Of a stretch of 64,000 nt of DNA, positions 34,593 through 42,772 are shown piece by piece. Numbering within the stretch: the first letter of the stretch is position 1; every line of letters begins with the position of its first letter. Under the pieces are notes generated by a model. The model saw only the letters and a program-made list of their open reading frames with translations. It did no database searches and was not told the DNA's origin. This DNA is from CATQHW01 sp965215345 (GTDB taxonomy: Bacteria; Spirochaetota; Spirochaetia; SZUA-6; Bin103): positions 4,154,001 through 4,218,000 of the forward strand of contig CBDCDL010000002.1 of the NCBI GenBank assembly GCA_965215345.1, read 5' to 3'. Made by a program: the position numbers and the translations under genes.

Positions 34593-34932
34593 CATACGCG
34601 GCACGTACGACGGGCCGGCGAAGAGTCCGTGGAATTTCGAGCACTACGACAGCGACTTGGAGCGGCGGATGATGACGCGGCTGGAGCGCGATCCACATGT
34701 CGTCAAGTGGATGAAGCGGCACGGCGTCACCATCCCCTGGATCGACGGTCGCAAGCATCAACGGCGGTACGTGCCCGACTTCCTCGTGGAGTACGAGGAC
34801 AGCCGTAAGGCGGTGATAGAAGTCAAGGACCCCAGCCGGCTGGAGTCGAACGACGTGCAGCGGAAGCGCAAGGCGGCCGAATTGTGGTGCCAGCAGCGTC
34901 ACATGGAATACGTCATTGCTACCGTCGAGTAG
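34582..34932 (+). CDS. TnsA-like PD-(D/E)XK endonuclease
   Basis: 116 residues. SDLERRM supplies the first glutamate, YVPDFLVEYED the aspartate (residue 66), and VIEVKDPSR the ExK (residues 80-82), the restriction-fold active site in TnsA-type spacing. It overlaps the helicase end (ATGGCGATTAG), so it is translationally coupled. It probably supplies the cleavage function that Res proteins normally carry. No transposition genes are nearby, so a transposon role is unlikely. Confidence 0.85.
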   Translation: MAISIRGTYDGPAKSPWNFEHYDSDLERRMMTRLERDPHVVKWMKRHGVTIPWIDGRKHQRRYVPDFLVEYEDSRKAVIEVKDPSRLESNDVQRKRKAAELWCQQRHMEYVIATVE

Positions 34933-34974
34933 CGCGGCTTGTACCGGGAGCTTTCGTAATGCCATCTATGCCCC

Positions 34975-35526
34975 GGCTCGGATGGCCGAGAAGCGCTCGA
35001 CCTTGATGTCGTCTCCGTGACGGGACGGCGTGCTCGGGCGATGTCGCACGACGCCTGCATCGTGTCCATCTTGACGCCGAATGCCTTCCCTTTCTATCCG
35101 CAGACTTCCTGACCTCAGCCGGAATCGTGTGACACATCGGGATGGGACCGCCGACGTTCTTGTAGACGATCTTGAGGCCCATGCCGGATGAGCGGCCCGG
35201 TTGCGCTCGGAGCATACCAAGCAACTCGCGATTATGCGTCATTTCACTCTTTCCACCGGTGCGAAGCGAAGAAGCCGAAAATGGTGCATTTGCCCGGAAG
35301 AAGCCCGAAACCAGAGTTTGAGACTACTGGAAGCTATGGGCCGGCACACCACGTCAGGAAGTCTGATCCGAAGCGCCATCGTGGCGGAAAGACGGAATGG
35401 CCATTGAGAAGTGTCGGCAGCGGTGGACAGACTCCGAGCACGGAGACCGCCGCGGCGACGGTCAGGCCGAGAGGATTGATGATCTCGGTCTCAACGAATT
35501 CACCGAGGTGGGTCGAGCATGCGCAT
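34975..35526 (-). pseudogene. Decayed higA copy interrupted by a MITE
   Basis: The minus strand from 35526 aligns with higA (MRML, then FVRTEVI-, LTVAAA-like blocks) but carries frameshifts and deletions. Homology stops at 35366 and resumes at 35100 with KAFGVKMDTMQASCDIARAR, ending near 34975. The gap is filled by the 265-bp inverted-repeat element. It stands in the same orientation as the intact higA at 30447. Confidence 0.75.
35101..35365. mobile_element. 265-bp MITE-like element with 13-bp inverted ends
   Basis: CAGACTTCCTGAC (35101-35113) and GTCAGGAAGTCTG (35353-35365) are exact inverted repeats. Both outer flanks are ATCCG (35096-35100 and 35366-35370), a perfect 5-bp target duplication. 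No open frame inside resembles a transposase. Its parent element is not in the window. Confidence 0.85.
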
Positions 35527-35611
35527 CGAGATTCTCCCGATCGGCAGGCGTAAGTACTCTAACGCCTGAGCTGGGCGGGTTGGCGTTCTCATGTGCACGA
35601 AATCTACTATG

Positions 35612-36277
35612 TCACTTGGAATGAACCTGCAATCCCTCGTTGATATCCCGTGTCTTCACATATGCCGTGATGTCAGATATGTCACCTATGTTCAAGACAA
35701 GCGGATCGTAGCCTACGGTGCCAGTGCTGATCGCTATCCTATACTCCCGTTGGTAGCTATACTTCTTTCGCTTATAGAAGGCGCCGTCCAGATCGCTTGC
35801 CAACGCCGGATGGATGTCTTGATAGTATTTCACAAGACGCCGTGCGCTACGATAACCCATGCGCCTTGCAGCCTCTCTGACCCGCGTGAAAAACTCCTTG
35901 CCGTTCGTGAGCATCACTGCGTGCTCTCCGAAATCTTCCACGCATCTATCGGAAATCTCCAATTGTTCCTTGAATTGTTTCGTGGTCTGCGGGTTGCCGT
36001 TGCTATAAATACCATGCATGCAGAATACGTTCAGATTACCTATCCTATCCAGAGACGCCCGCAAAGGAACCCCTAAATCGTCGCGAGTAAGAACGGGGAG
36101 AGGTTCCCCGACGATGCTCAGGGAGAATCTGTCGGGCCACATCAGAATATCGCCTTCGTAGTCGTCGACACCTGTCTTCTTGAAGTGCTTGATCCTGTTG
36201 CAGTATAGCTCGCCGCGCCGAAATCTGTCTGCATAGCATTTTTCTCGGCAGATCTTGATGGCAAATAGGGGTGTCAT
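35612..36277 (-). CDS. Hypothetical protein of an accessory island
   Basis: 221 residues from the ATG at 36277 (GGAGAGG about 10 bases upstream); a frame extension to 36334 is unlikely. Visible patterns are CYADRFRRGELYCNRIKHFK near the N terminus and KRKKYSYQREYRIAISTG near the C terminus. Similar architectures occur in uncharacterised proteins of defence islands. GC content is visibly lower than its neighbours, suggesting transfer. Function unknown. Confidence 0.75.
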   Translation of the reverse strand: MTPLFAIKICREKCYADRFRRGELYCNRIKHFKKTGVDDYEGDILMWPDRFSLSIVGEPLPVLTRDDLGVPLRASLDRIGNLNVFCMHGIYSNGNPQTTKQFKEQLEISDRCVEDFGEHAVMLTNGKEFFTRVREAARRMGYRSARRLVKYYQDIHPALASDLDGAFYKRKKYSYQREYRIAISTGTVGYDPLVLNIGDISDITAYVKTRDINEGLQVHSK

Positions 36278-36581
36278 GATCCGTTTGATCCTCTCCGTAG
36301 TGGATGCTTGACGGGCTACTCCCGCTGGGGTCACTTATCCGGTGTTCGTCCCTCGGCTCGAAGGTATAGTCTTCGTTGTGATAGGTCAACGTGCGAAACC
36401 CGCGTACTCGCTTGTCGGTTCAATTACGGACCGTTTGTGCAGCCTCAGTCGCTGCGCTCGTCACACGGACCGGCAGCCGAAGCCTCGCCGTTGTATTGCA
36501 TGGCCACTGTGAGCCGACACTCATCCATCGAAGATGACACCACTGGGAGGGAGCTCGCTTATTCGGGTATACTCGCTGGCG

Positions 36582-37736
36582 ATGCGCATCACACAGGTGG
36601 GAGCGGCGCTGGTCGAGTCGGGCTGGGTGCTGATCAGGGTCCGCACCGACGCCGGGATCACCGGCCTGGGCGAGGCGTATCACGGCGCGGGCGTGCACCA
36701 GATCGCCGTCGACGACCGCCTGACGAAGGCGCTCATCGGCCAGGACCCGCGCAACGTCAACCGGCTGTTCAAGGACATGATGGGGGCGATGTCCGCCTCC
36801 GGGTTCTACCAGGGAGCGGTGATGAGCGCCATCAGCGGCATCGAGATGGCGCTGTGGGACATCACGGGCCAAGCCTGCGGCCAGCCCATCTGGCGCATGC
36901 TGGGCGGCTGCTACCGCGACACCATCCGCATCTACGCCGACTGCCACGCCGGCGACGAGGAGACGCCGGTGTCGTACGTGGAGAAGGCGCGCGCGGTGGA
37001 GGCGTGCGGCTTCACCGCGCTCAAGTTCGACATCGACCCGCTGCCGCAGATGCGCGACAAGCACAGCCGGGGGCTCTCGAGCGCCGAGATCGACCACTAC
37101 GTCGAGGTGGTGACGGCGCTTCGCGAGGGGATCGGTCCCGCCACCGAGCTGGCCATCGATGCCCACTGGTACTACCCGCCCGTGGACATCCTCAAGGTCG
37201 CGCACCGCCTGGAGGGGCTGGACCTGCTCTGGCTGGAGGACCCGATACCGCCGGAGAACATTGCCGCCATGCGCGAGGTGAAGCGCCAGACGACCCTGCC
37301 GATCTGCACGGGCGAGAACTTCTATACCCGGCACGGGTTCCGCGAACTGGTGGAGACGCAGGCGGCCGACATCATCTGTCCGGACATCGCCAAGGCCGGC
37401 GGCTTGGCCGAGAGCAAGCGCATCGCCGAGCTGGGCGAGCTCTACTACTTGCCGCTGGCGCCGCACAACGTGTGCAGCCCGGTGGGCACCTACGCGATGG
37501 CGCACGTGTGCGCAACGGTCCCCAACTTTCTGGTCCTGGAGTACCACTTCCACCACGACCCGAACTGGCCGCTGTTCGCCCGCGCCGCGGATCCCGGCCA
37601 GAGCCCGCTCGGTCCCGACGGCCACCTGATCCAGGACGGGTACGTGCGGATGACGGAGGCGCCCGGCCTGGGTCTCGTCCCCGACGAAGCGCACGTGCAG
37701 GCGCGGCTGCGGGAGGACCTCGGCTTCCTGAGCTGA
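36582..37736 (+). CDS. Enolase-superfamily sugar-acid dehydratase-like protein
   Basis: 384 residues from the ATG at 36582; an earlier in-frame ATG at 36534 is less likely. ALKFDIDP, AIDAHWYYP, WLEDPIPPEN, CTGENFYTRHG and APHNVCSP run in order. It is a paralogue of 29310-30422. It ends 48 bases before fhs and may share its transcript. Substrate unknown, a C5/C6 sugar acid is plausible. Confidence 0.88.
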   Translation: MRITQVGAALVESGWVLIRVRTDAGITGLGEAYHGAGVHQIAVDDRLTKALIGQDPRNVNRLFKDMMGAMSASGFYQGAVMSAISGIEMALWDITGQACGQPIWRMLGGCYRDTIRIYADCHAGDEETPVSYVEKARAVEACGFTALKFDIDPLPQMRDKHSRGLSSAEIDHYVEVVTALREGIGPATELAIDAHWYYPPVDILKVAHRLEGLDLLWLEDPIPPENIAAMREVKRQTTLPICTGENFYTRHGFRELVETQAADIICPDIAKAGGLAESKRIAELGELYYLPLAPHNVCSPVGTYAMAHVCATVPNFLVLEYHFHHDPNWPLFARAADPGQSPLGPDGHLIQDGYVRMTEAPGLGLVPDEAHVQARLREDLGFLS

Positions 37737-37784
37737 CCGGCTCCGGTCGCTTCCCCGATCGCGCGCGGGTAAGGTAGCGCCGCG

Positions 37785-39548
37785 ATGAGCAACCTCGATC
37801 CCGTCACGATGGCGGACTGGCAGATCAGCGAGGCCGCCGAGCGCGACATGAAGAGCGTGCGGCAGCTCGCGGACGAGCTCGGGCTCGAGCCGCACGAGGT
37901 GCTGCCGTACGGCCACCACGTCGGCAAGGTGGACCAGGCGAGCGTGCTCCGGCGGCTCGCTGACCGGCCGGACGGCAAGTATGTGAACGTCACCGCCATC
38001 ACGCCCACCACGCTGGGCGAGGGCAAGACCACCACCACGATGGGGCTGGTGGAAGGGCTGGCCGCCATCGGCACGCGCGTCACCGGCGCGATCCGCCAGC
38101 CGTCCGGCGGGCCGACCTTCAACATCAAGGGTTCGGCAGCCGGCGGCGGGCTGGCGCAGTGCATCCCGCTCGACGACCTCAGCCTGGGACTCACCGGCGA
38201 CATCGACGCCATCACCAGCGCCCACAACCTGGCGATGGTCGCCCTGACCAGCCGCCTGCAGCACGAGGCCAACTACGGTGACCGGAGCCTGGCCCGCCGG
38301 AAGCTCCGCCGCCTGGACGTCGACCCGCGCACCGTCACCATGGGCTGGGCCATGGACTTCAGCGCCCAGGCGCTGCGCGACATCGTCATCGGCCTGGGCG
38401 GCCGCATGGACGGCCTCATGATGCAGAGCCACTTCCAGATCTCGGTCTCCTCCGAGGTCATGGCGATCCTGGCGGTCGCCGCCGACCTGGCCGATCTGAG
38501 GGAGCGGCTGGGCCGCATCGTGATGGCCTACGCCCGCGACGGCAGCCCGGTCACGACCGCCGACCTGGAGGTGGACGGCGCCATGACCGCGATCATGGCG
38601 CGCGCCATCGACCCCAACCTGATGCAGACGGTCGAGGGCCAGCCGGTGCTCGTGCACGCCGGGCCGTTCGCGAACATCGCCATCGGCCAGTCGTCGATCA
38701 TCGCCGACCGGGTGGGGCTCAAGCTCGCCGACTACCACGTGACCGAGAGCGGCTTTGGCGCCGACATCGGCTTCGAGAAGTTCTGGAACCTCAAGTGCCG
38801 GCTGAGCGGGCTGCAGCCTGACTGCGCGGTGGTGGTGGCGACCATCCGGGCGCTGAAGATGCACGGTGGCGGCCCGCGCGTGGTGCCGGGCAAGGCGCTG
38901 GATGCCGCCTATACGGAGAGCAATCCGGCGCTGGTGGAGCAGGGGGTCCCGAACCTGCTGGCGCATCTGGCCACGGTCCGGAAGAGCGGCGTCTCGCCGG
39001 TGGTCTGCCTCAACCACTTCGTCACCGACACCGACGAGGAAGTGGCCCTGGTGCGGCGCGCGGTCGAGGCGCACGGCGGCACCTGTGTGGTGAGCCGCCA
39101 CTGGCGCCATGGCGGCGCCGGAGCGCGGGACCTGGCGGAGGCGGTGGCCGCGGCGTGCGACGAGCCGGCCGAGTTCCGCTACCTGTACCCGGACACGCTG
39201 CCGTTGCGCGAGCGCATCGAGCGCATCACCACCGAGGTGTACGGCGGCGCCGGCGTGACCTATGCGCCGGCGGCACGAGCGCGGCTGAAGGAGCTGGAGG
39301 ACGCGGCGCTGGCCGGCCTCGGAACGTGCATGGTCAAGACCCACCTCAGCCTCAGCCACGACCCGGCGCTGAAGGGGCGGCCCACCGGATGGGAGCTACC
39401 CGTGCGCGACATCCTGCTCTACCACGGCGCCGGGCTGGCGGTACCGGTGGCGGGCGACATCAAGCTGATGCCCGGCACGGCCTCCGACCCCGCTTTCCGG
39501 CGCATCGACGTGGATACGGACACGGGTCGCATCACCGGACTGCACTGA
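37785..39548 (+). CDS. fhs: Formate-tetrahydrofolate ligase
   Basis: 587 residues, close to the usual 555-560 plus a short N-terminal extension. AITPTTLGEGKTTTTMGL is the ATP-binding loop. RQPSGGPTFNIKGSAAGGG and DIDAITSAHNL are family signatures, and ATVRKSGVSPVVCLN the C-terminal domain. It makes 10-formyl-THF from formate, ATP and THF in one-carbon metabolism. The last 54 bases are duplicated at the end of hicB downstream. Confidence 0.95.
   Translation: MSNLDPVTMADWQISEAAERDMKSVRQLADELGLEPHEVLPYGHHVGKVDQASVLRRLADRPDGKYVNVTAITPTTLGEGKTTTTMGLVEGLAAIGTRVTGAIRQPSGGPTFNIKGSAAGGGLAQCIPLDDLSLGLTGDIDAITSAHNLAMVALTSRLQHEANYGDRSLARRKLRRLDVDPRTVTMGWAMDFSAQALRDIVIGLGGRMDGLMMQSHFQISVSSEVMAILAVAADLADLRERLGRIVMAYARDGSPVTTADLEVDGAMTAIMARAIDPNLMQTVEGQPVLVHAGPFANIAIGQSSIIADRVGLKLADYHVTESGFGADIGFEKFWNLKCRLSGLQPDCAVVVATIRALKMHGGGPRVVPGKALDAAYTESNPALVEQGVPNLLAHLATVRKSGVSPVVCLNHFVTDTDEEVALVRRAVEAHGGTCVVSRHWRHGGAGARDLAEAVAAACDEPAEFRYLYPDTLPLRERIERITTEVYGGAGVTYAPAARARLKELEDAALAGLGTCMVKTHLSLSHDPALKGRPTGWELPVRDILLYHGAGLAVPVAGDIKLMPGTASDPAFRRIDVDTDTGRITGLH
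39495..39548 (+). repeat. fhs 3' tail, copy A of a 54-bp direct repeat
   Basis: This last part of fhs, encoding FRRIDVDTDTGRITGLH plus the stop codon, recurs with a few substitutions at 40140-40193 in frame at the end of the hicB gene. Confidence 0.9.
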
Positions 39549-39599
39549 TCGGCCGCCGGCGTCGTTGCGGTCGTGCTCGTTCCACATCTTGCTCATACA

Positions 39600-39717
39600 G
39601 CTCTCACATCACATTCTGGTGAAGGGGAGTGCGACCGTTTCGGTTCCGGTGCACGGCTCGCGAGACCTCCCGAAAGGGACCCTGCACGCGATCCTCAAGG
39701 AGGCTGGGATTCGATGA
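39600..39717 (+). pseudogene. hicA: HicA toxin, 3' remnant
   Basis: In frame it encodes SHHILVKGSATVSVPVHGS then RDLPKGTLHAILKEAGIR, the second half of HicA including a SHH histidine region. The first 25-30 residues are missing, replaced by sequence following the fhs stop. The stop (39715-39717) overlaps the hicB ATG, as in intact hicAB operons. Confidence 0.75.
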
Positions 39718-40193
39718 TCTGTTATCCGGCGGTGATCGAATACGATCGTGAAGACAACACGTACAACGTCGGCTTCCCCGACCTGTCCGGGTGCTTGACG
39801 TTCGGCGACACCATCGACGACGCCAAGGAGAACGCGAAGGAAGCACTGAGCGCGTACCTCGAGTCGATAGACAGCCGCAAACTGAAGGTGCCTGCCGCAT
39901 CGGAGCTGACTGGCACCAACGTGTTCCCGATTGAGCCCGACACCAACGTCGGTTTTGCGATATGGCTCAAGCAGCGTCGTGAGGCGATGGGAATGTCCCA
40001 GTCGGAGGTGGCCGAGCAGCTTGGCGTCGCCTATCAGACCTATCAGCGGATCGAAGATCCCGCACGGTCCAATCCCACGCTCAAGACCATACTCAAACTC
40101 GAAAAGGTCTTCGAACATCGGCTGGTCCATGTCGGGTCGTTCCGGCGCATCGACGTGGATACGGCCACCGGGCGCATCACGGGCCTGCACTGA
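39714..40193 (+). CDS. hicB: HicB-family antitoxin with an fhs-derived C terminus
   Basis: 159 residues. The HicB fold is YPAVIEYDREDNTYNVGFPD to ENAKEALSAYL. A helix-turn-helix (MGMSQSEVAEQLGVAYQTYQ) follows. The end, FRRIDVDTATGRITGLH, is nearly identical to the fhs C terminus, so recombination replaced its natural end. DNA-binding and toxin-binding parts look intact although the toxin is truncated. Confidence 0.82.
   Translation: MICYPAVIEYDREDNTYNVGFPDLSGCLTFGDTIDDAKENAKEALSAYLESIDSRKLKVPAASELTGTNVFPIEPDTNVGFAIWLKQRREAMGMSQSEVAEQLGVAYQTYQRIEDPARSNPTLKTILKLEKVFEHRLVHVGSFRRIDVDTATGRITGLH
40140..40193 (+). repeat. fhs 3' tail, copy B of a 54-bp direct repeat
   Basis: Near-identical copy of 39495-39548 at the end of hicB, including the stop codon. 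It is a gene-conversion or duplication footprint. Confidence 0.9.
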
Positions 40194-40199
40194 CAGGCG

Positions 40200-40486
40200 C
40201 GCACCACCGAGGACCTCTTGGAGATGGCGCGCGCCCGCGGGCTGACGCTGTCGTTCGGGAGGGCTGCACCTGGGCTGGACCGTGCACGGCGCCCCGGCAA
40301 CCGCTCCGACAAGGTGCGCGTGTTCCTGCAGTTCATGTGTGGGAGCCGACCCGGCGGGCCATGACGAGCGCATGGAGACTTCCTGCGGCTGGCCGACGCG
40401 GCCGGCATCACCATGATGCCGATCCTGTTCGACGACTGCGCTTCGACCCGGCAGACCTCGCTGGTGTATGCGGCCTGCCAGCGTCC
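40200..40486 (+). pseudogene. Decayed coding sequence, possible glycoside-hydrolase fragment
   Basis: Short shifted frames read FLRLADAAGITMMPILFDDC, resembling the barrel strand of cellulase-type or GH5-like enzymes. Frameshifts occur on either side. No intact gene. Confidence 0.35.
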
Positions 40487-40695
40487 TCATCCTTCGATCG
40501 ACGGGTCCTGATTGAGCAGCCAGCTCAGCACCACCGACGTATCGAGGTAGACGGTCATCGCCGTCTGCGGTCGGCCAGCAATGCGGCTACCCCCGGAATC
40601 GACCTGCCGGGCAGGCGGTCGAGCCGAGCCAGCGTCTCAGGCGGTTCGGTCGGCTCGTCGATGAGCAACTCCTCTTCGACGGCCGGACCAGCATG
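40487..40695 (-). pseudogene. VapBC-like remnant
   Basis: An antitoxin-like tail (VEEELLIDEPTEPPETLARL to GVAALLADRR) ends in a TGA at 40555 that overlaps an ATG (40558) of a PIN start, MTVYLDTSVVLSWLLNQDPS. The PIN frame stops after 23 residues at 40487, so only the first strand and acidic residue remain. Confidence 0.65.
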
Positions 40696-40705
40696 GCAAC
40701 GCTCC

Positions 40706-41686
40706 TCAGTCGCCGACGGGTTGGGCCACACGGGCGAACGTGCGCGCCAGCCGTTCGATGTGCGCGGCGGCCAGCGGCCCGCGCTCGATCCATCGGGCGG
40801 TCTGGGCGAGCTTGTGGGCATCGACGGTCCCGCACATCACGGTGGTCACCCCGGGGGTGTATGCCGCGTAGCGGTAGGCTGCCTCCACCAACGACTCGCA
40901 GTCGCCCGATCCGCAGTCGCCGTCGGCGGTGAGCCAGCCGAGCGGATCGTCTGCCGGCAGCGGCGCGTCCAGCAGGCCGTCGCGGCGCAGCTCGTCGATG
41001 ACCTGCCGCACGCGTCCGGCGCTCCGGAACACGCGCCGGACCGTGAAGATGTTGAGCACGCCCACGTCCTGCCGCCGGCAGGCCGGGAACAGCGAGCGCT
41101 GCGCCGACTGGTTGATCAGGTTGTGGCCGACCATCACCACGTCGGCCAAGTCCGCCGGCAGCAGGTGGCGCAGCCACAGGTGCGCGCCGTCCGAGCGGGT
41201 CTGCTCGCTCGATCCCAGGAAGCGCACCTTGCCCTGCCGGCGCAGCCGGTCGAGCACCGGGAACAGGTCGTCCACGACGGTATCGAAGTGCTCGGGCAGG
41301 TCGGCCACCGCCGCCAGCAGGCCGTCGACGTAGTCGGTACGCAGCCGTTTCAGGCTGGCCTCGACTGCCGGGGCCAGCGCTTCCGGGCGCGCTGACACCA
41401 CCGGTATGCCGGGCGGCGCGACCGCAAGCGGTATCTTGGTGGACACCAACACCTGGTCGCGCGGCAGCTCCTGAAGCGCTTCGCCGATCAGTCGCTCGCT
41501 GCGTCCGCCGCCGTAATCGGGCGAGGTGTCGAACACGTTGATGCCCAGGTCGAACGCCCGCCGCAGGAGCCGGACCATGTCGGCGTCCGGCCGGCCGCTC
41601 GTCGCCCCCAGAGGGTCGTAGCCGCCCGAGCCCATGCCCATGATGGAGACCGGCAAGCCGGTGCGTCCCAGGATTCGCCGTGTCAT
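40706..41686 (-). CDS. Aldo/keto reductase
   Basis: 326 residues. RILGRTGLPVSIMGMGSGG at the start, then NVFDTSPDYGGGRSERLIG with the catalytic Asp and Tyr, then VRFLGSSEQT. It differs from the enzyme at 26788. It follows a Gfo/Idh gene by 21 bases on the same strand and may be co-transcribed. Substrate unknown. Confidence 0.9.
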   Translation of the reverse strand: MTRRILGRTGLPVSIMGMGSGGYDPLGATSGRPDADMVRLLRRAFDLGINVFDTSPDYGGGRSERLIGEALQELPRDQVLVSTKIPLAVAPPGIPVVSARPEALAPAVEASLKRLRTDYVDGLLAAVADLPEHFDTVVDDLFPVLDRLRRQGKVRFLGSSEQTRSDGAHLWLRHLLPADLADVVMVGHNLINQSAQRSLFPACRRQDVGVLNIFTVRRVFRSAGRVRQVIDELRRDGLLDAPLPADDPLGWLTADGDCGSGDCESLVEAAYRYAAYTPGVTTVMCGTVDAHKLAQTARWIERGPLAAAHIERLARTFARVAQPVGD

Positions 41687-41707
41687 GCGGGGCGACCGGC
41701 GCTGTCG

Positions 41708-42772
41708 TCAGGCGCAGCCCACGGCCACCGCGGCGCCGAGGTCCGCGGATGCGTAGACGCTGTCCAGGATGCGCTGGACCACCAGCGCCTGACGGAGCGT
41801 GGTTTTGGGCGGGTCGCCGTCCAGGATGGCGCGGCAGAAGTCGGCGACCGGCCAGCGGTGCTGGCGCCACGGATCCTCGGCGCCTTCCCAGATGACGCGG
41901 CTGGCGACGCCCTCGGCGTCCGTCGCCGTGTCCAGGACGATGCGCTTGTGCTCGTCCGCCTCGATCTCCAGCCGGAGCGATCCGCGGGTGCCGATCACCT
42001 GCCAGGCGTGCTCGCGCCGCACGGCGGCGAACTCGCCCCGTTCCAGGTGAAGGGCCACGCCGTCCGCGCAGAGCACCAGGGCCACGTAGTGGCTCTCTCC
42101 GTCGGAACCGGGGGCCACGCGGGAAGCCAGGTGACCGGCGACCGGCCAGGTGCGGGCCAGGGTGAGCTCCGGCCGCAACCGCCAGCCGGTGAGTCCCAGC
42201 AGGTAGTCCAGGTCGTAGGAGGTCCAGTTGGCGGCGATGCCGCCGCCGTTCAACCGTCGGCTCACCCGCCACTGCGGCGGCTCCCTGGCGATGGGCGGCC
42301 CGGCGCCCTCGATCACGCGGCAGTAGATCTCGCGCAGATCGCCCAGCGCTCCGGACGCGACGCACGCTTCGGCGGCATCGTAGGATTCGTAGAAGCGGCG
42401 GCGCGACGAGCAGCAGGCGGCGACCCGGTCGCCCTGCGCGGCCAGCATCGCCCGCACCTCGGCGGCGTTCAGCGCCGGCGGCTTCTCGACCAGCACGTGC
42501 TTACCGGCTTCGAGCGCACGCACGGCAAGCTGCGCCCGACCGGCCGCGTGCAGGGCCAGCACCACCGCCTCGACCTCGGGATCGCCGATCAGTTCCTCCG
42601 CGTCGAGGTAGGCCCGCCCGGCCCCGAATTCGTCCGCCGCCTCCTGCGCGCGCCCCGGCAGTTGGTCGGCGACCGCGGCGAGCGTGACCTCCGGGGCCGC
42701 GGCCGCCGCGCGCAGGTGGATGGTGCCGACCACGCCGCAGCCGATGACACCGATCCGCACCGAGCCGTTCAT
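41708..42772 (-). CDS. Gfo/Idh/MocA-family oxidoreductase
   Basis: 354 residues from the ATG at 42772. IGVIGCGVVGTIHL is the Rossmann NAD(P) site, and LEAGKHVLVEKPPAL contains the EKP motif. NWTSYDLDYLLGL is typical of the C-terminal substrate domain. It is probably a sugar or inositol dehydrogenase. Its start overlaps the end of the propeller gene at 42769, indicating an operon. Confidence 0.92.
   Translation of the reverse strand: MNGSVRIGVIGCGVVGTIHLRAAAAAPEVTLAAVADQLPGRAQEAADEFGAGRAYLDAEELIGDPEVEAVVLALHAAGRAQLAVRALEAGKHVLVEKPPALNAAEVRAMLAAQGDRVAACCSSRRRFYESYDAAEACVASGALGDLREIYCRVIEGAGPPIAREPPQWRVSRRLNGGGIAANWTSYDLDYLLGLTGWRLRPELTLARTWPVAGHLASRVAPGSDGESHYVALVLCADGVALHLERGEFAAVRREHAWQVIGTRGSLRLEIEADEHKRIVLDTATDAEGVASRVIWEGAEDPWRQHRWPVADFCRAILDGDPPKTTLRQALVVQRILDSVYASADLGAAVAVGCA

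Noticed and set aside
34582..34932. A Tn7-like transposon from the TnsA-like nuclease
   Set aside because: No TnsB, TnsC or other transposition genes and no ends are present; the gene overlaps a helicase.
36420..39359. A 979-codon minus-strand frame opposite the dehydratase and fhs
   Set aside because: It is the antisense of two clearly real, family-assigned genes, and its composition is the GC-rich mirror of them.
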